Origin: Curtobacterium sp. MCLR17_036
GTDB taxonomy: Bacteria; Actinomycetota; Actinomycetes; Actinomycetales; Microbacteriaceae
Assembly (NCBI RefSeq): GCF_003234445.2
Contig: NZ_CP126269.1
Coordinates: forward strand, 310,001-374,000
Direction: 5' to 3'
DNA length: 64,000 nucleotides
Of the stretch, positions 42,827 through 52,835 are shown in pieces. A program made the translations under genes and the position numbers. The notes beneath the pieces are model-generated. The model ran no database searches. It saw nothing but the letters and a program-made list of their open reading frames with translations, and was not told the origin of the DNA. Each line of letters starts with the position of its first letter. The first letter of the stretch is position 1.

Positions 42827-44872
42827 TCAGTCGCGGTCGCGCATCGCGGCGAGCCGCTCGTTGTACGCCTTGAGGTCGGCGTCGCCGTCCCGGTCGGCCT
42901 TGCGGTCGAGACGCTTCGCCTCGCGACCGTCCGTGCGGATCCAGTTCTTCACCACGAGCAGGGCGACGAACACCATCGGCAGCTCGGACGCGCCCCAGGC
43001 GATGCCACCGCCGGTGTGCTGGTCGTCGAGCAGTGCGGCGTCGTTCGTCTGGCCGAGCGCGTGGAACCAGTCCACGGCGAACACCGACTGCGACGTCATG
43101 ACCGCGACGCCGAAGAACGCGTGGAACGCCAGGGTCGCGAGCAGCGCGATGATGAGGATCGGGTAGGGCGGGCGCTTCGGACCCGGGTCGACGCCGACGA
43201 ACACCCAGAAGAACAGGTAGCCGCTCAGCACGAAGTGCACGATCATCGCGACGTGCCACTCGTGGGACTGCATCGCGGCCTGGTACGCCGGTGTGAAGTA
43301 GAACACGACGAGGGAGCCGGCGAAGACGACCCCCGCGACGGCGGGCTGCGCCAGGAACTGCATCCACCGCGAGTGCACGAAGGCCATCAGCCACTCGCGT
43401 GCGCCGCGGGACCCGTCGTTCCGGACCGGCAGCGTGCGCATGGCGAGCAGCACCGGCCCGCCGAGCACGAGCGGCAGCGGTACGAACATCATCAGCAGCA
43501 TGTGCTGGAGCATGTGCGACGAGAAGTGGATCATGCCGTAGACCGCGGGCCCCGCCGAGGTGGTCCAGGCGAACAGCGCGCACCCGATCACCCAGGCGAT
43601 GGTGCGCCCGACCGGCCAGGCGTCGCCGCGCTGCCGGAGCTTCCGGACCGCGAGCAGGTACCAGACCGCCCCGACGACGGCGAGGCCGAGCCACATCCAG
43701 TCGATGTGCCACTGGGTCAGGTACGTCTGGACCGTCTGCGCCGGCGGGAACGAGAAGCCGATGAGGCCGGAGCGGGTGTCCTCGCCGGTCTCCGGGGTCT
43801 GCGGGATCGGCGGCTGCGAGCGCGACACCGCGACCGAGACGCCGATCGCGACCGCCATGAAGACGATCTCGGCGAGGGCGAAGCGGGTGAACGCCGCACG
43901 GTCGAGCGGCGCGCGGAGCAGCCCGGGCACGAGCCGTCGGCGCTGCACCACCCCGGCGACGCCGAGGAGCACGAGGATCGCGGCCTTGACCGTGATGAGC
44001 CAGCCGTACGTCGTGGTGACGAGGTCGAGCGGACCGGTCAGGCGCAGCGAGGCGTTCACGATGCCGGAGAACGCGACGGCGCCGAACGCCCACCCGGCCA
44101 GGGTCGAGTAACGGGCGACGACGCGGCCGGTCGCCCCCTTCGTGCGGGTGCGGAGCGCGACGACCGCGACGAGCCCGCCGGCCCAGACGCACACGGCGAT
44201 GAGGTGCACGGCGAGCGAGTTGACGGCGTTCGCGTGCTCGAGCGACCCGGCGGCGTGCCCGGAGAGGGCCAGGGGCAGCAGGGCGAACAGCCCAGCGACC
44301 GTCGCGAAGGCGAGGGTCGTGACCCGTGTCGCCGCCGCGGCGAGCACGGTGGCGGCGAGGATCGCGGCGGCCGACACGACGAGCGCCTGACCGATCTCGA
44401 CCTGGAACGCGAAGAGCATGAAGTTGCGGGCGAAGACCGGACTCGTCAGCGGCACGCCCAACGTGTTCGCACCGGTGAACACGAGGCCCACCACGGCTGC
44501 CAGGAACCAGACGGCACCGGTCACCGCCGCCCACCGTGCAGCACGGTGCTGGACGCTCGACACCGCTCCGTGGTCCTGCTTCTGCGCCGGCAGCGCGAAC
44601 GCCGCGACGATGAGCAGCCCGACGGTGAGCGCGGCCATCGTGTCGTGCACGACGCGGGCGATCGGCAGGCCGTACTCGACGAGGTCACCGGCGGACACCA
44701 GCTGCTGTCCGGCCGAGAACGCGCCGGTCAGCGTCATGCCGAGCACGGCGCACGCGGCGGCGAGCGGGACGGCGACGACGAGGACCGTCGCGACGGTGGA
44801 CGACCGCGCGGTGGTCGGCGCGGAGTCCGGCGTCCGACCGGCGGGCTGGGTTTCGGGTGACGTGACGGTCAT
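42827..44872 (-). CDS. CopD/CtaG fusion protein (copper transport / cytochrome oxidase assembly)
   Basis: 681 residues with about 14 membrane segments. The N-terminal half is CopD-like (LVEYGLPIARVVHDTMAALTVGLL, SGHAAGSLEHANAVNSLAVHLIAVCVWAGG). The C-terminal half is a caa3_CtaG domain with MIHFSSHMLQHMLLMM and SHEWHVAMIVHFVLSG, histidines likely to carry copper to cytochrome oxidase. The tail is short and charged (about 40 residues). It is the paralogue of 16813-19032, which has lost most of these histidines, so this copy is the better candidate for the working copper chaperone. Confidence 0.87.
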   Translation of the reverse strand: MTVTSPETQPAGRTPDSAPTTARSSTVATVLVVAVPLAAACAVLGMTLTGAFSAGQQLVSAGDLVEYGLPIARVVHDTMAALTVGLLIVAAFALPAQKQDHGAVSSVQHRAARWAAVTGAVWFLAAVVGLVFTGANTLGVPLTSPVFARNFMLFAFQVEIGQALVVSAAAILAATVLAAAATRVTTLAFATVAGLFALLPLALSGHAAGSLEHANAVNSLAVHLIAVCVWAGGLVAVVALRTRTKGATGRVVARYSTLAGWAFGAVAFSGIVNASLRLTGPLDLVTTTYGWLITVKAAILVLLGVAGVVQRRRLVPGLLRAPLDRAAFTRFALAEIVFMAVAIGVSVAVSRSQPPIPQTPETGEDTRSGLIGFSFPPAQTVQTYLTQWHIDWMWLGLAVVGAVWYLLAVRKLRQRGDAWPVGRTIAWVIGCALFAWTTSAGPAVYGMIHFSSHMLQHMLLMMFVPLPLVLGGPVLLAMRTLPVRNDGSRGAREWLMAFVHSRWMQFLAQPAVAGVVFAGSLVVFYFTPAYQAAMQSHEWHVAMIVHFVLSGYLFFWVFVGVDPGPKRPPYPILIIALLATLAFHAFFGVAVMTSQSVFAVDWFHALGQTNDAALLDDQHTGGGIAWGASELPMVFVALLVVKNWIRTDGREAKRLDRKADRDGDADLKAYNERLAAMRDRD

Positions 44873-44930
44873 GACCGTCCAATGGTAGGCGTTCGGCCTG
44901 CGAACCAGGCCGTGCGTTTGCTGGTCCCGC

Positions 44931-44936
44931 TAGGCT
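44931..44936 (+). promoter_or_regulatory. -10 box of a leaderless dcd transcript
   Basis: TAGGCT, 7 nt before the GTG at 44944. Confidence 0.55.
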
Positions 44937-44943
44937 GCTGCGC

Positions 44944-45531
44944 GTGCTGCTCTCCGACCGCGACATCACCGCCCAGCTCGCCGAGGGCCGGATCGGCCTC
45001 GACCCCCACGACGCCTCGCTCGTCCAGCCCTCGAGCATCGACGTCCGGCTCGACAAGTACTTCCGGCTGTTCGACAACCACAAGTACCCGCACATCGACC
45101 CGGCGGTCGACCAGCCCGACCTGACCCGCCTGGTCGAGACCGACCCGGACGAGGCCTTCGTGCTCCACCCCGGCGAGTTCGTCCTCGGCTCGACCTTCGA
45201 GGTCGTCACGCTGCCGGACGACATCGCGGCGCGGCTCGAGGGCAAGAGCTCGCTCGGGCGCCTCGGGCTGCTGACGCACTCGACCGCTGGCTTCATCGAC
45301 CCCGGGTTCTCCGGGCACGTGACCCTCGAGCTGTCGAACGTGGCGACGCTGCCGATCAAGCTGTGGCCGGGGATGAAGATCGGGCAGCTCTGCTTCTTCC
45401 AGCTGTCGAGCCCCGCCGACAAGCCGTACGGCTCGGCCGAGTACCAGTCGCGCTACCAGGGGCAGCGCGGGCCGACCCCGTCGCGCTCCGCGCTGAACTT
45501 CCACCGGGCGGACGTGTCGGTCCGGGACTGA
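44944..45531 (+). CDS. dcd: dCTP deaminase, bifunctional dUTP-forming type
   Basis: A 195-residue nucleotide enzyme. The catalytic block [35 protein letters not shown] and the C-terminal [19 protein letters not shown] match the mycobacterial Dcd that turns dCTP to dUMP in one step. The motif Ser/Arg/Glu residues are present. It has a leaderless GTG. It is divergent from copper-assembly and downstream of no related gene, as is usual for this single-gene unit. Confidence 0.96.
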   Translation: MLLSDRDITAQLAEGRIGLDPHDASLVQPSSIDVRLDKYFRLFDNHKYPHIDPAVDQPDLTRLVETDPDEAFVLHPGEFVLGSTFEVVTLPDDIAARLEGKSSLGRLGLLTHSTAGFIDPGFSGHVTLELSNVATLPIKLWPGMKIGQLCFFQLSSPADKPYGSAEYQSRYQGQRGPTPSRSALNFHRADVSVRD

Positions 45532-45581
45532 CCCCGGTCGTCGAGCCGGACGGCCCGGGCGACACGGGCGCGGGTGCGGGT

Positions 45582-45936
45582 GCGACACCATCGATGTCGC
45601 ACGACGTCGACCTTGTCGTGATCGACACAGCCAGGCGCAGGCGCACCCGGGCGGCCGCTGGCGCGACAACATTGCTGTCGTACGACGTCGACCTTGTCGT
45701 GGTCGACCCCAGCGGACGCGGGCGGACGCGGTCGGCCGCGGGCGCGACAACATTGCTGTCGTACGACGTCGACCTTGTCGTGGTCGACACAGCCAGGCGC
45801 AGGTGGACTCGGCCGCTGGCGCGAAACCATCGCTGTCGTACGACGGCCACGACCTCGTCGCGGTCAACCGACGCGATCCCGGACGCGACCCCCGCGCGAC
45901 AACATCGCTGTCGCACGACGTCCACCTCGTCGCCCC
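45582..45936. repeat. five-unit ~80-bp tandem array
   Basis: Units start at 45582, 45663, 45744, 45821 and 45896 (periods 81, 81, 77, 75). Each has GCGACAACATTGCTGTCG, then the palindrome GTCGTACGAC (GTCGCACGAC in the first and last), then a GTCGACCTTGTCGTGGTCGAC-like segment, and a more variable 30-nt GC-rich part. The first three units are in codon register (27 codons) and read open on both strands, but the last two break register. I see no gene in 45532-46052. Confidence 0.85.
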
Positions 45937-46040
45937 GCGTCGGCACGGCCGCGCCCGGACCCCCCGCACCACATCCCGTGCCCCCACGGCACCACCGCAG
46001 CACCTTCCGTCACACGCGGTACGAAATGTCGCATTCTGTG

Positions 46041-46046
46041 TATCGT
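46041..46046 (+). promoter_or_regulatory. -10 box before the HTH-MNT gene
   Basis: TATCGT, 6 nt before the ATG at 46053. Confidence 0.55.
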
Positions 46047-46052
46047 TGCAGC

Positions 46053-46568
46053 ATGTCCGCAGTCCCCCCTCGACCGGAGCCCGTGGTGTCCGCGGCCGCG
46101 CTCATCCGCGACGCCCGCGACCGAGCCGAACTCACCCAGGTCCAGCTCGCCCGCCGCGCCGGGGTCACGCAGAGCGTCATCAGCACGTACGAGAACGGCC
46201 GCCGGGAGCCCTCGCTCGCCGCACTGCAACGGATGCTGCGTGCGGCGGGCTTCACGACGACGATCGACCTGCACCCGGTCGAGGAGCCGCCGCCCCTGCG
46301 CGAGCGCGTCACCGCAGCGCGGCAGGACCTCATCGCCGTCGTCGAGCGCTTCGGCGGCCACAACCCCCGCTTGTTCGGCAGCGTCGCCCGCGGCGAGGAC
46401 GGCCCCGGCAGCGACGTCGACCTGATGATCGACGTCGACCCCGGGCTCGGGATCTTCGCGCTCATGCGGATCCAGGACGAGGCCGAGCGCATCCTCGGCG
46501 TGCGGGTCGACGTCGTCGACGCGGCGGGCATGAGCGCCGAGATCGTGCGCCGCGCGGTCCCGCTGTGA
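46053..46568 (+). CDS. XRE helix-turn-helix fused to a minimal nucleotidyltransferase (MNT antitoxin-like)
   Basis: 171 residues. An XRE helix-turn-helix (about 15-70, LTQVQLARRAGVTQSVISTYENGRREPS) joins a minimal nucleotidyltransferase domain (about 90-171) with GSVARGEDGPGSDVDLMID, the GS-x10-DxD motif. In HEPN-MNT systems the MNT protein is the antitoxin and can AMPylate a tyrosine of the HEPN partner. The HTH fusion suggests it also represses its own promoter. The next gene, a HEPN/DUF86 protein, overlaps its stop (GTGA). It begins 117 bp after the tandem array. Confidence 0.88.
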   Translation: MSAVPPRPEPVVSAAALIRDARDRAELTQVQLARRAGVTQSVISTYENGRREPSLAALQRMLRAAGFTTTIDLHPVEEPPPLRERVTAARQDLIAVVERFGGHNPRLFGSVARGEDGPGSDVDLMIDVDPGLGIFALMRIQDEAERILGVRVDVVDAAGMSAEIVRRAVPL

Positions 46569-46912
46569 GCCCCGGGTCCGTGACCCAGCGCGACGTCCGC
46601 GACCGCCTCGACGACGTCATCGGCGCGTGCGAGGCGATCGGGCGCTACGTCGACGACGACCAGCTGCCCGAGGACCTCGTGCACGACGCCGTCCGGATGC
46701 GGCTGGTCGAGATCGGCGAGGCGGTCCGGGTCCTGCCGAGCAGCCTCACCGCGGGGGAGCCGAGCATCCCCTGGGCGCGGGTCGCCGACCTCGGCGAGCG
46801 GCTGACGCGCCGCTACTTCGACACCACCCGCGCCGTGGTGTCCGGCACGGCACGCACGGACGTGCCGCACCTCGCCGAGGCGGCTCGTCGCCTGCGTGCC
46901 CGCCTCCGCTGA
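46565..46912 (+). CDS. HEPN-domain (DUF86) protein with altered active-site motif
   Basis: A 115-residue HEPN-like helical protein partnered with the MNT protein. RDVRDRLDDVIGACEAIGRYV, MRLVEIGEAVRVLP and the end segment DLGERLTRRYFDT follow the DUF86 layout. The HEPN RNase motif is R-x4-H-x-Y. Aligned here, the sequence is G-E-R-L-T-R-R-Y, so the catalytic Arg and His are replaced by Gly and Arg while the Tyr that MNT modifies is kept. RNase activity by the known mechanism is therefore doubtful. It is co-translated from a GTG overlapping the previous stop. Confidence 0.83.
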   Translation: MSPGSVTQRDVRDRLDDVIGACEAIGRYVDDDQLPEDLVHDAVRMRLVEIGEAVRVLPSSLTAGEPSIPWARVADLGERLTRRYFDTTRAVVSGTARTDVPHLAEAARRLRARLR

Positions 46913-46939
46913 CCCGGCCCACGTCGTGTGGGTGCGCAC

Positions 46940-46993
46940 GGGGCGGACGGGAGGCTCCGCGCACGACGTGCGCCGGGCCTCCCGTCCGTCCCG
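46940..46993. terminator. GGACGGGAGGC-family hairpin
   Basis: CGGACGGGAGGC (46944-46955) pairs with GCCTCCCGTCCG (46977-46988), with further pairing inside the loop. It lies between the HEPN gene and the convergent sugar importer. Confidence 0.75.
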
Positions 46994-47015
46994 TGGTCGG
47001 CCACCGTGGAACGCG

Positions 47016-47053
47016 GGACGGCCCCGTCTCGCCGAGGCGAGACGGGGCCGTCC
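47016..47053. terminator. terminator of the sugar-importer operon
   Basis: GGACGGCCCCGTCTCGCC-GA-GGCGAGACGGGGCCGTCC, a perfect 18-bp stem 18 nt beyond the binding-protein stop on the minus strand. Confidence 0.88.
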
Positions 47054-47070
47054 GTGGTGCGCTGAGGTGA

Positions 47071-48180
47071 TCAGCCCTTCTCGGCGAGCGCCTCGAGGGT
47101 GTCGTTGCCCTTGTAGGCCTCGACCGCGTTGTCCTTCGTGACGAGGACCGGGGTGAGCTCGATCGCGGGGACCGTCTTCACGCCGTTGTAGTTGTTCGTC
47201 TTGTCGATCTTCGTGTCGGGCTTGTCACCCTTCGAGAGCGTCGAGACGAGGTCGATGGCGGCCTGGGCCTCCTTCGACGTGTCCTTGTAGATCGTCGAGT
47301 ACTGCGTGCCCTTCATGATGAGCGGGATCGAAGCGGTCTCCGAGTCCTGGCCCGTCACGACGGGGTTGTCCTTGCCGGCGGCCTTGGTCGCGGTGAGGAT
47401 CGCACGGGCGAGGGTGTCGTTCGGCGACAGGACGCCGTCGAGCTCGGTGTCACCCGTGTAGTACTGCGCGAGCAGGTCGGTCATGCGCGACTGGGCCTTC
47501 TGCGCGAGCCAGCCCTGCGTGACGACCTTCTGGAAGGTGGTCTGGCCGGAGACGACCTTGATGGTGCCGTCGTCGATCTTCGGCTGCAGGACGTCCATCG
47601 CACCGTTGAAGAACACGGTGGCGTTGGCGTCGTCCGGCGAACCGGCGAAGAGCTCGACGTTGTACGGCTTGTCGCCCTTCTTCTCCTCGAGGCCCTGGAG
47701 CAGTGCCTGGGCCTGGAGCTGGCCGACCTTGAAGTTGTTGAACGCCACGTAGTAGTCGACGTTCTTCGTGTTCAGGATGTTGCGGTCCCAGGCGATGACG
47801 GTGGCGCCACGGTCCTTGGCCGACTTGACCTGCGCGGTGAGCTGCGAACCATCGGCGGCACCGATGATGACGGCCTTGGCGCCCTTGGTGATCATGCCCG
47901 AGATCTGCGACTGCTGGTCCGGGACCGGGTTGCCGGCGTTGGCGTACTGGATGTCGGCCTTGAAGCCGGCGTCCTCGATCGACTTCTTGAACGCGGCGCC
48001 CGCGAGCACCCAGTTCTGCGAGGTCTTGGCGGGCAGGGCCACGCCGATCAGGTCGCCCTTCTTGATGGAGCTGCCACCATCGCTGCCGGTGTCACCGGAG
48101 GTGCCACGAGCCGAGCAGCCGCTGAGGGCGAGGCCCGCGATGAGCGCCAGGCTGAGGCCGGCGACGATCTTCTTGCGCAT
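47071..48180 (-). CDS. multiple-monosaccharide ABC transporter substrate-binding lipoprotein (ChvE type)
   Basis: A 369-residue sugar-binding protein with signal peptide and lipobox (LALSGC, Cys about 22). The periplasmic-binding fold of the ChvE/XylF/MmsE type shows WDRNILNTKNVDYYVAFNN, ELFAGSPDDANA and VLSPNDTLARAI, the blocks lining the sugar pocket. It probably binds several aldoses (galactose, arabinose, xylose, glucose). It is the last gene of mmsA-mmsB-chvE. A GGGGCCGGGGCCCC hairpin in the 65-bp gap before it may let it be made in excess. Confidence 0.92.
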   Translation of the reverse strand: MRKKIVAGLSLALIAGLALSGCSARGTSGDTGSDGGSSIKKGDLIGVALPAKTSQNWVLAGAAFKKSIEDAGFKADIQYANAGNPVPDQQSQISGMITKGAKAVIIGAADGSQLTAQVKSAKDRGATVIAWDRNILNTKNVDYYVAFNNFKVGQLQAQALLQGLEEKKGDKPYNVELFAGSPDDANATVFFNGAMDVLQPKIDDGTIKVVSGQTTFQKVVTQGWLAQKAQSRMTDLLAQYYTGDTELDGVLSPNDTLARAILTATKAAGKDNPVVTGQDSETASIPLIMKGTQYSTIYKDTSKEAQAAIDLVSTLSKGDKPDTKIDKTNNYNGVKTVPAIELTPVLVTKDNAVEAYKGNDTLEALAEKG

Positions 48181-48245
48181 GTGATTGTTGCTTTCTCTTC
48201 GTTGAGGAGGTGTGGGGCCGGGGCCCCGCTGTGGGAGTGAGGGTT

Positions 48246-49534
48246 CTAGGGGAGGGTGACCTTGTCCGGCTGGTCCTCGATGGACCGCGGCTGCTGGGCG
48301 GCCACCGTGTTCTGTTCGGTGTCCTTGCGCTGGAACTGGCGCATCATGCCGCCGATGAGCGAGGGACGACCCTGCGACTTCGAGTAGACGTCGAAGGCGA
48401 CGGCGACGAGCAGGACGAGACCGCGGATGATCTGCACCTTGTTCGACTCGAGGCCCATGAGCTGCAGACCGTTCGACAGCAGTGCCATGACGAGACCACC
48501 GATGATCGACCCGGAGATCGTACCGACACCACCGGCGACGGCGGCACCACCGACGAACACGGCGGCGATCGCGTCGAGCTCCCAGCCGGTGCCGTCCGCG
48601 GGGCCGGAGGCACCCGAGTAGGCGACGAACACCATGCCGGCGATCGCGGCGAGGACCGACATGTTCATCATGACGAAGAAGTTGACCTTCCGCGCCGAGA
48701 CACCGGACAGGACGGCGGCGTTCGCGTTGCCACCGACGGCGTAGACCTGGCGACCGAAGATCGTGTTCTTCGTGACGAAGCCGTAGACGATCGTCAGGAC
48801 ACCGAGGATGATCGCGACGATCGGGACCGAGGTGCCGATCGGGCCGGCACCGAACAGGTACGTGGCGACGAGGGTCACGGCGACGAGGATGCCGGTACGG
48901 ACGATCGAGACCCACAGCGGCGGGACCTCGGCCTGCATCTTCTTGCGGCGGGCACGGCCGCGCGCCTCGATGATGATGAGCGCGAGGATCGTGACGAGCC
49001 CGATGAGCAGGGTGCCGTTGCTGTAGCCGAAGTCCGGACCGAAGTCACCGAGGAAGCCGGCGCCGATCGGGGTGTAGCCGTCCGGCACGGGGACCGAGGT
49101 CGAGCCACCGATGATCTGGTTGACACCGCGGAAGATGAGCTGGCCGGCCAGCGTCACGATGAAGGCGGGGACCTTCACGAACGCGACCCAGAAGCCCTGC
49201 CAGGCACCGATCAGGGCGCCGCAGACCAGGCCCAGCACGATCGCGGCCCACACCGGGAAGTCCCACACGGCCATGGACTGCGCCACGACGATGCCGACCA
49301 CGGCGGCGACCGAACCGACCGACAGGTCGATGTGGCCGGCGATGATCACCATGACCATGCCGAGCGCCAGGATCAGGATGTACGAGTACTGCAGGAACAG
49401 GTTGATCACGTTCGTGGGCTCGAGGATGAGCCCCTTCGTCGTGATCGAGAAGAAGATCACGATCGCGATGAGCGCAATGACCATGCCGTACTGGCCGATG
49501 CTGTTGCCCTTGCCGAAGAGCAGTTTCAGGTTGT

Positions 49535-49538
<4 letters not shown>
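48246..49538 (-). CDS. mmsB: multiple-monosaccharide ABC transporter permease
   Basis: A 430-residue permease of the BPD_transp_2 family (GguB/MmsB/XylH). [23 protein letters not shown] and [24 protein letters not shown] are the two family landmarks, and about ten membrane segments are present. The ATG overlaps the ATP-binding gene stop (ATGA). A charged C-terminal tail (after [11 protein letters not shown]) is cytoplasmic. It works with MmsA and the ChvE-type binding protein. Confidence 0.92.
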
Positions 49539-51127
<1,589 letters not shown>

Positions 51128-51252
51128 AGTGCATCTCCTTCTGCCGCCTCGACGCGGCAGTTGTTCGAGTGGTTCTGCTGCGGCAGCGAGTCGGCACAGG
51201 GGGCCTGTGTGGACTTCGTTGTCGCGTCCGGTGCCCGGCTGGTGTGACGCTC

Positions 51253-51268
51253 ATGTGAACGGTCACAT
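51253..51268. promoter_or_regulatory. LacI-type operator of the sugar-importer operon
   Basis: ATGTGAACGGTCACAT, an imperfect 16-bp palindrome. It lies downstream of the -10 of the mmsA promoter (minus strand), so bound repressor would block early elongation. It differs from the copy at 52641-52656 only in the central bases. Confidence 0.8.
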
Positions 51269-51283
51269 CGGCAGGACGGAGGC

Positions 51284-51314
51284 AATTTACGCACAGCCCC
51301 GGTGCGGCTGTCAA
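51284..51314 (-). promoter_or_regulatory. promoter of the mmsA-mmsB-chvE operon
   Basis: TTGACA (-35, plus-strand 51309-51314) and TAAATT (-10, 51284-51289) with a 19-bp spacer on the minus strand. The leader to the mmsA GTG is about 150 nt. Confidence 0.65.
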
Positions 51315-51384
51315 TTCGGATTGGTCGCAGTTCTGTAACGGCCTGCGTGATCCGGAGTGCGCGTCCCCCGGGCTGGGGGTGCGG

Positions 51385-51545
51385 TGGCGCGCTTCGGACG
51401 TGGAGGGTGCTGTTCCGCGCGTCGGAGGCCGTTCCGCGCGTGGGAGGGTGGATCGCGCTCAGGCAGCCGGAAGTTCTGGCCTGCTACGCGCGGAAGTGCT
51501 CCCCGTGCGCGGAACTGCAACCTGCCGGGGGTGTACGGCGCGAGG
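51385..51545. repeat. dispersed intergenic repeat, copy F
   Basis: GTTCCGCGCGTGGGAGG, GGCCTGCTACGCGCGGAAGTGCTCCCC and GTGCGCGGAACTGC repeat the elements of the 10.7- and 23.5-kb copies. It occupies the gap between the LacI gene and the mmsA promoter, where I see no gene (51315-51585). Confidence 0.6.
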
Positions 51546-51585
51546 TGGCGGATCGCAGGTCGGAGGCGCCTCAGGGGCCTGGGCG

Positions 51586-52605
51586 TCAGCGGCTGCGCGG
51601 GGCCCCCGTGGACGCGCGCACGACGAGCTGCGGGACGATGTCGATCGGGCGGAGCAACTCGCCCTCGCTCGGCAGGAGCAGGTCCACGCACCGCCGCCCG
51701 AGCTCGGCGAAGTCGACCTGCACCGTCGTGAGCGGGGGCCAGAAGTGCTTCGCCTCGGGGATGTCGTCGTAGCCCACCACCGACAGGTCGCCGGGCACGT
51801 CCAGCCCGTACGACCGCGCCGCGTGCATGACCCCGAGCGCCATCTGGTCGTTCGAGCAGAAGATCGCCGTGCAGTCGCGCCACCGCAGCAGCTCCCGGCC
51901 GGCGTGGTAGCCGAAGTCGGCGGTCCAGTCGCCCAGGATCGGGGGGACGACCGCCATGTCCCGGTCGGACATCTCGCGCAGGAACCCCTGCATCCGGGCG
52001 TCCGCCTCGATCCAGTCCTGTGGCCCCGCGATGTGCCGGACGTGCTCGTGCCCGAGGTCGAGCAGGTGTGCGGTCGCGAGCCGGGCGCCCTCCATCTGGT
52101 CGACCCAGAGCGCCGTCGGGTCCTCGCCGACGCTGGCGCGCATCGTGACGTACGGGGTGCGGATGCCGAGCTCGGCGATGAGGTCGAACACGCGCTGCTG
52201 GGGGGCGATCACCACGATGCCCTCGACGTCCAGGTCGAGCAGGTGCCCGAGGCCCTCGCGCACGGCGGCGTCCGTCGCCTCGGCGATGTTGGCCGTCGTG
52301 ACGGAGTAGCCGCGGAGCATCGCGGCATCCTCGATCGCCTGCAGGGCCACGGCCGGTCCGTAGTGGGCCCGTCGTGCCGTCAGGACGCCGATCGTGTGGG
52401 TGCGACTCGTCACGAGCGCCCGAGCCGCGCGGTTCGGGCGGTACTGCAGCTGCTCCATCGCCGCGACGACCTTGTCGCGGGTCTCCGCCCGGATCGCGTC
52501 CGAGTTGTTCAGCACCCGCGAGACGGTCTGGTGCGAGACGCCCGCCACCCGTGCGACGTCACGGATGCTGGGCGAACGCGGTTGTTGTGTCCGCGATGAC
52601 GCCAT
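51586..52605 (-). CDS. LacI-family repressor of the sugar importer
   Basis: A 339-residue repressor. The LacI helix-turn-helix and hinge (about 10-65) reads SIRDVARVAGVSHQTVSRVLNNSDAI and YRPNRAARAL. The periplasmic-binding-like domain (about 70-335) has IFCSNDQMALGV and VVGYDDIPEAKHFWPPLTTV, typical sugar-sensing blocks. The ATG at 52605 follows a purine-rich site. The frame extends to 52638 but crosses the operator. Identical-type operators before it and before mmsA make it autoregulatory and the controller of the importer. Confidence 0.92.
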   Translation of the reverse strand: MASSRTQQPRSPSIRDVARVAGVSHQTVSRVLNNSDAIRAETRDKVVAAMEQLQYRPNRAARALVTSRTHTIGVLTARRAHYGPAVALQAIEDAAMLRGYSVTTANIAEATDAAVREGLGHLLDLDVEGIVVIAPQQRVFDLIAELGIRTPYVTMRASVGEDPTALWVDQMEGARLATAHLLDLGHEHVRHIAGPQDWIEADARMQGFLREMSDRDMAVVPPILGDWTADFGYHAGRELLRWRDCTAIFCSNDQMALGVMHAARSYGLDVPGDLSVVGYDDIPEAKHFWPPLTTVQVDFAELGRRCVDLLLPSEGELLRPIDIVPQLVVRASTGAPRSR

Positions 52606-52640
52606 TGCTGCTCGTTTCCGCTCGGGGCCGTGGCACATCG

Positions 52641-52656
52641 ATGTGCACGTTCACAT
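52641..52656. promoter_or_regulatory. LacI-type autoregulatory operator
   Basis: ATGTGCACGTTCACAT, between the extended -10 TGCATAAT (plus-strand 52670-52677) and the LacI start. It is the partner of the site at 51253-51268. Confidence 0.8.
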
Positions 52657-52835
52657 TCCGAGCCAGATCATTATGCACGCCCGTGCCCTGCACGCCAGCC
52701 GCACGTGGTCCGCCACGGCTTCCGGTGCGTGCAGGCAGCACGGCGCCGCGGCCGACGGCGTGTGGCGACGCCGCGGATCCGACTGGTCCTCATGACGATG
52801 ACGCTCACCACGGGCCGGGCGGTGTGTCCGGTTCG

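Noticed and set aside
45582..45936. Possible CRISPR array
   Set aside because: The conserved part (about 45 nt) is longer than usual repeats, the intervening parts resemble each other instead of being unique, the period changes from 81 to 75 bp, and no cas gene is present.
45363..46568. A 401-residue open frame joining the tandem array to the HTH-MNT gene
   Set aside because: The array breaks codon register after three units, the same stretch is open on the other strand, and a -10 box plus ATG at 46053 gives a normal HTH-MNT start.
52559..52741. Short minus-strand open frame upstream of the LacI gene
   Set aside because: It crosses the LacI promoter and operator in another frame and has no ribosome site or family pattern.
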